Below the pieces are notes generated by a model. It was not told the origin of the DNA, did no database searches, and saw only the letters and a program-made list of their open reading frames with translations. Below are positions 63,934 through 64,000 of a stretch of DNA of 64,000 nucleotides, piece after piece. Position 1 is the stretch's first letter. Each line of letters opens with the position of its first letter. The DNA is from Sepiola atlantica. Taxonomy: Eukaryota; Mollusca; Cephalopoda; Sepiida; Sepiolidae. The stretch covers positions 558,001-622,000 of the forward strand of contig CAUVYP010000587.1 of assembly GCA_963556195.1 (NCBI GenBank), written 5' to 3'. A program made the position numbers and the translations under genes.

Positions 63934-64000
63934 TTAGCGCGTTTTAAAGTTGATATCGCTTTTGTTTATAACTTCCACATTTATTCGAATTGTGCAACGA
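63934..64000 (+). repeat. Partial monomer at right edge
   Basis: The first 67 bp of a further monomer, ending within 'gtgcaacga' before the cassette, so its class cannot be assigned. The array continues beyond the window. Confidence 0.95.

Larger units (their letters stand above)
1..64000 (+). repeat. 186-bp satellite DNA array, entire window
   Basis: Every part of the window belongs to one head-to-tail tandem repeat, always in the same orientation. The register point 'ttagcgcg' recurs from 156 to 63934, giving 343 complete monomers. Spacing is 186 bp for 313 of them, 185 bp for 21, 187 bp for 7 and 183 bp for 2; no larger insertion or gap occurs. Neighbouring monomers differ mainly in a short cassette, while monomers many units apart can be nearly identical, which is the signature of higher-order repeat organisation. 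Arrays like this are known from centromeres and pericentromeres of plants and animals; that location is inferred here. The family is not one I recognise. No coding gene, tRNA, rRNA, transposon or unique spacer was seen. Confidence 0.98.
55385..64000 (+). repeat. Region IV: short-period HOR domain rich in length variants
   Basis: Dominated by classes 2c, 6 and 7, arranged in blocks of 5 to 9 monomers. Near-consensus class 2c monomers are frequent. Eleven of the window's 30 length-variant monomers lie in this 8.6 kb. Linked downstream variants 'agtacagctcttgcactg' and 'agtgcagctcttgtactg' alternate. The array continues to the right edge without a break. Confidence 0.8.

Noticed and set aside
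1..64000. CRISPR array (conserved repeat with variable insert)
   Set aside because: The repeat portion is ~165 bp, far too long. The variable parts are about ten recurring homologous alleles, not unique spacers, and there are no cas genes.
1..64000. rRNA, tRNA or other structural RNA gene tandem repeat
   Set aside because: No recognisable rRNA, 5S, tRNA or snRNA sequence or internal promoter boxes within the 186-bp unit.
1..64000. Telomeric or simple-sequence DNA
   Set aside because: No short telomere-type motif arrays or microsatellites were seen; the unit is 186 bp throughout.
1..64000. Bacterial repeat protein gene or phage-like system
   Set aside because: No long open frame crosses monomers, there are no flanking genes, and the order and density of identical non-coding units fit a eukaryotic satellite.

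Overview
The whole window is one uninterrupted, head-to-tail satellite DNA array. The monomer is 186 bp, and there is no gene, RNA gene, transposon, inversion or unique sequence anywhere in 64 kb. Taking the conserved 'ttagcgcg' as register point, the window holds a 155-bp partial monomer, 343 complete monomers (first at 156, last ending at 63933) and a 67-bp partial. By register, 313 complete monomers are exactly 186 bp, 21 are 185 bp, 7 are 187 bp and 2 are 183 bp. This is typical of eukaryotic centromeric or pericentromeric heterochromatin read through by long-read assembly. I do not recognise the family and cannot name the organism. The consensus is about 38% GC and is not CpG-depleted, which is compatible with a lightly methylated genome such as many insects, but that is inference only.

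Each monomer is a conserved frame around a ~21-bp hypervariable cassette (offsets ~80-100). Cassette alleles define recurring classes, used below: 1 (agtcgcggatagg), 2a-2d (aaccgcggagaca plus different tails), 3 (cagcgcggagatc), 4a/4b (aaccgctcag), 5 (gattagcggagtcac), 6 (cggatacgcctttacggc, usually 185 bp), 7 (cggatcgacc/cggatagacc), 8 (aagcgcagagac) and 9 (aaccgcgtagacgc). The order of classes is not random; it repeats as multi-monomer higher-order repeats (HORs).

Layout: Region I (1-13174) is an irregular HOR mosaic with duplications at 21- and 14-monomer offsets. Region II (13175-31212) carries four full copies of a 13-monomer core HOR of ~2.42 kb (13175, 18197, 22473, 28796), plus a 12-monomer tandem duplication (23217/25448). 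Region III (31213-55384) contains a 15-monomer, 2790-bp tandem duplication in which I found a single base difference (31399/34189), and two related super-blocks (34561-47203 and 48134-55384), one an expanded version of the other. Region IV (55385-64000) has shorter, 5-9-monomer duplications and most of the 185-bp monomers.

The most interesting content is a readable record of array evolution. Several duplication junctions are hybrid monomers, with the left part from one class and the right part from another, so the exchange point is confined to a few to tens of bases. The ~60-residue open frames that fill both strands repeat because 186 is divisible by 3 and several frames have only one stop per monomer; I do not regard them as genes.
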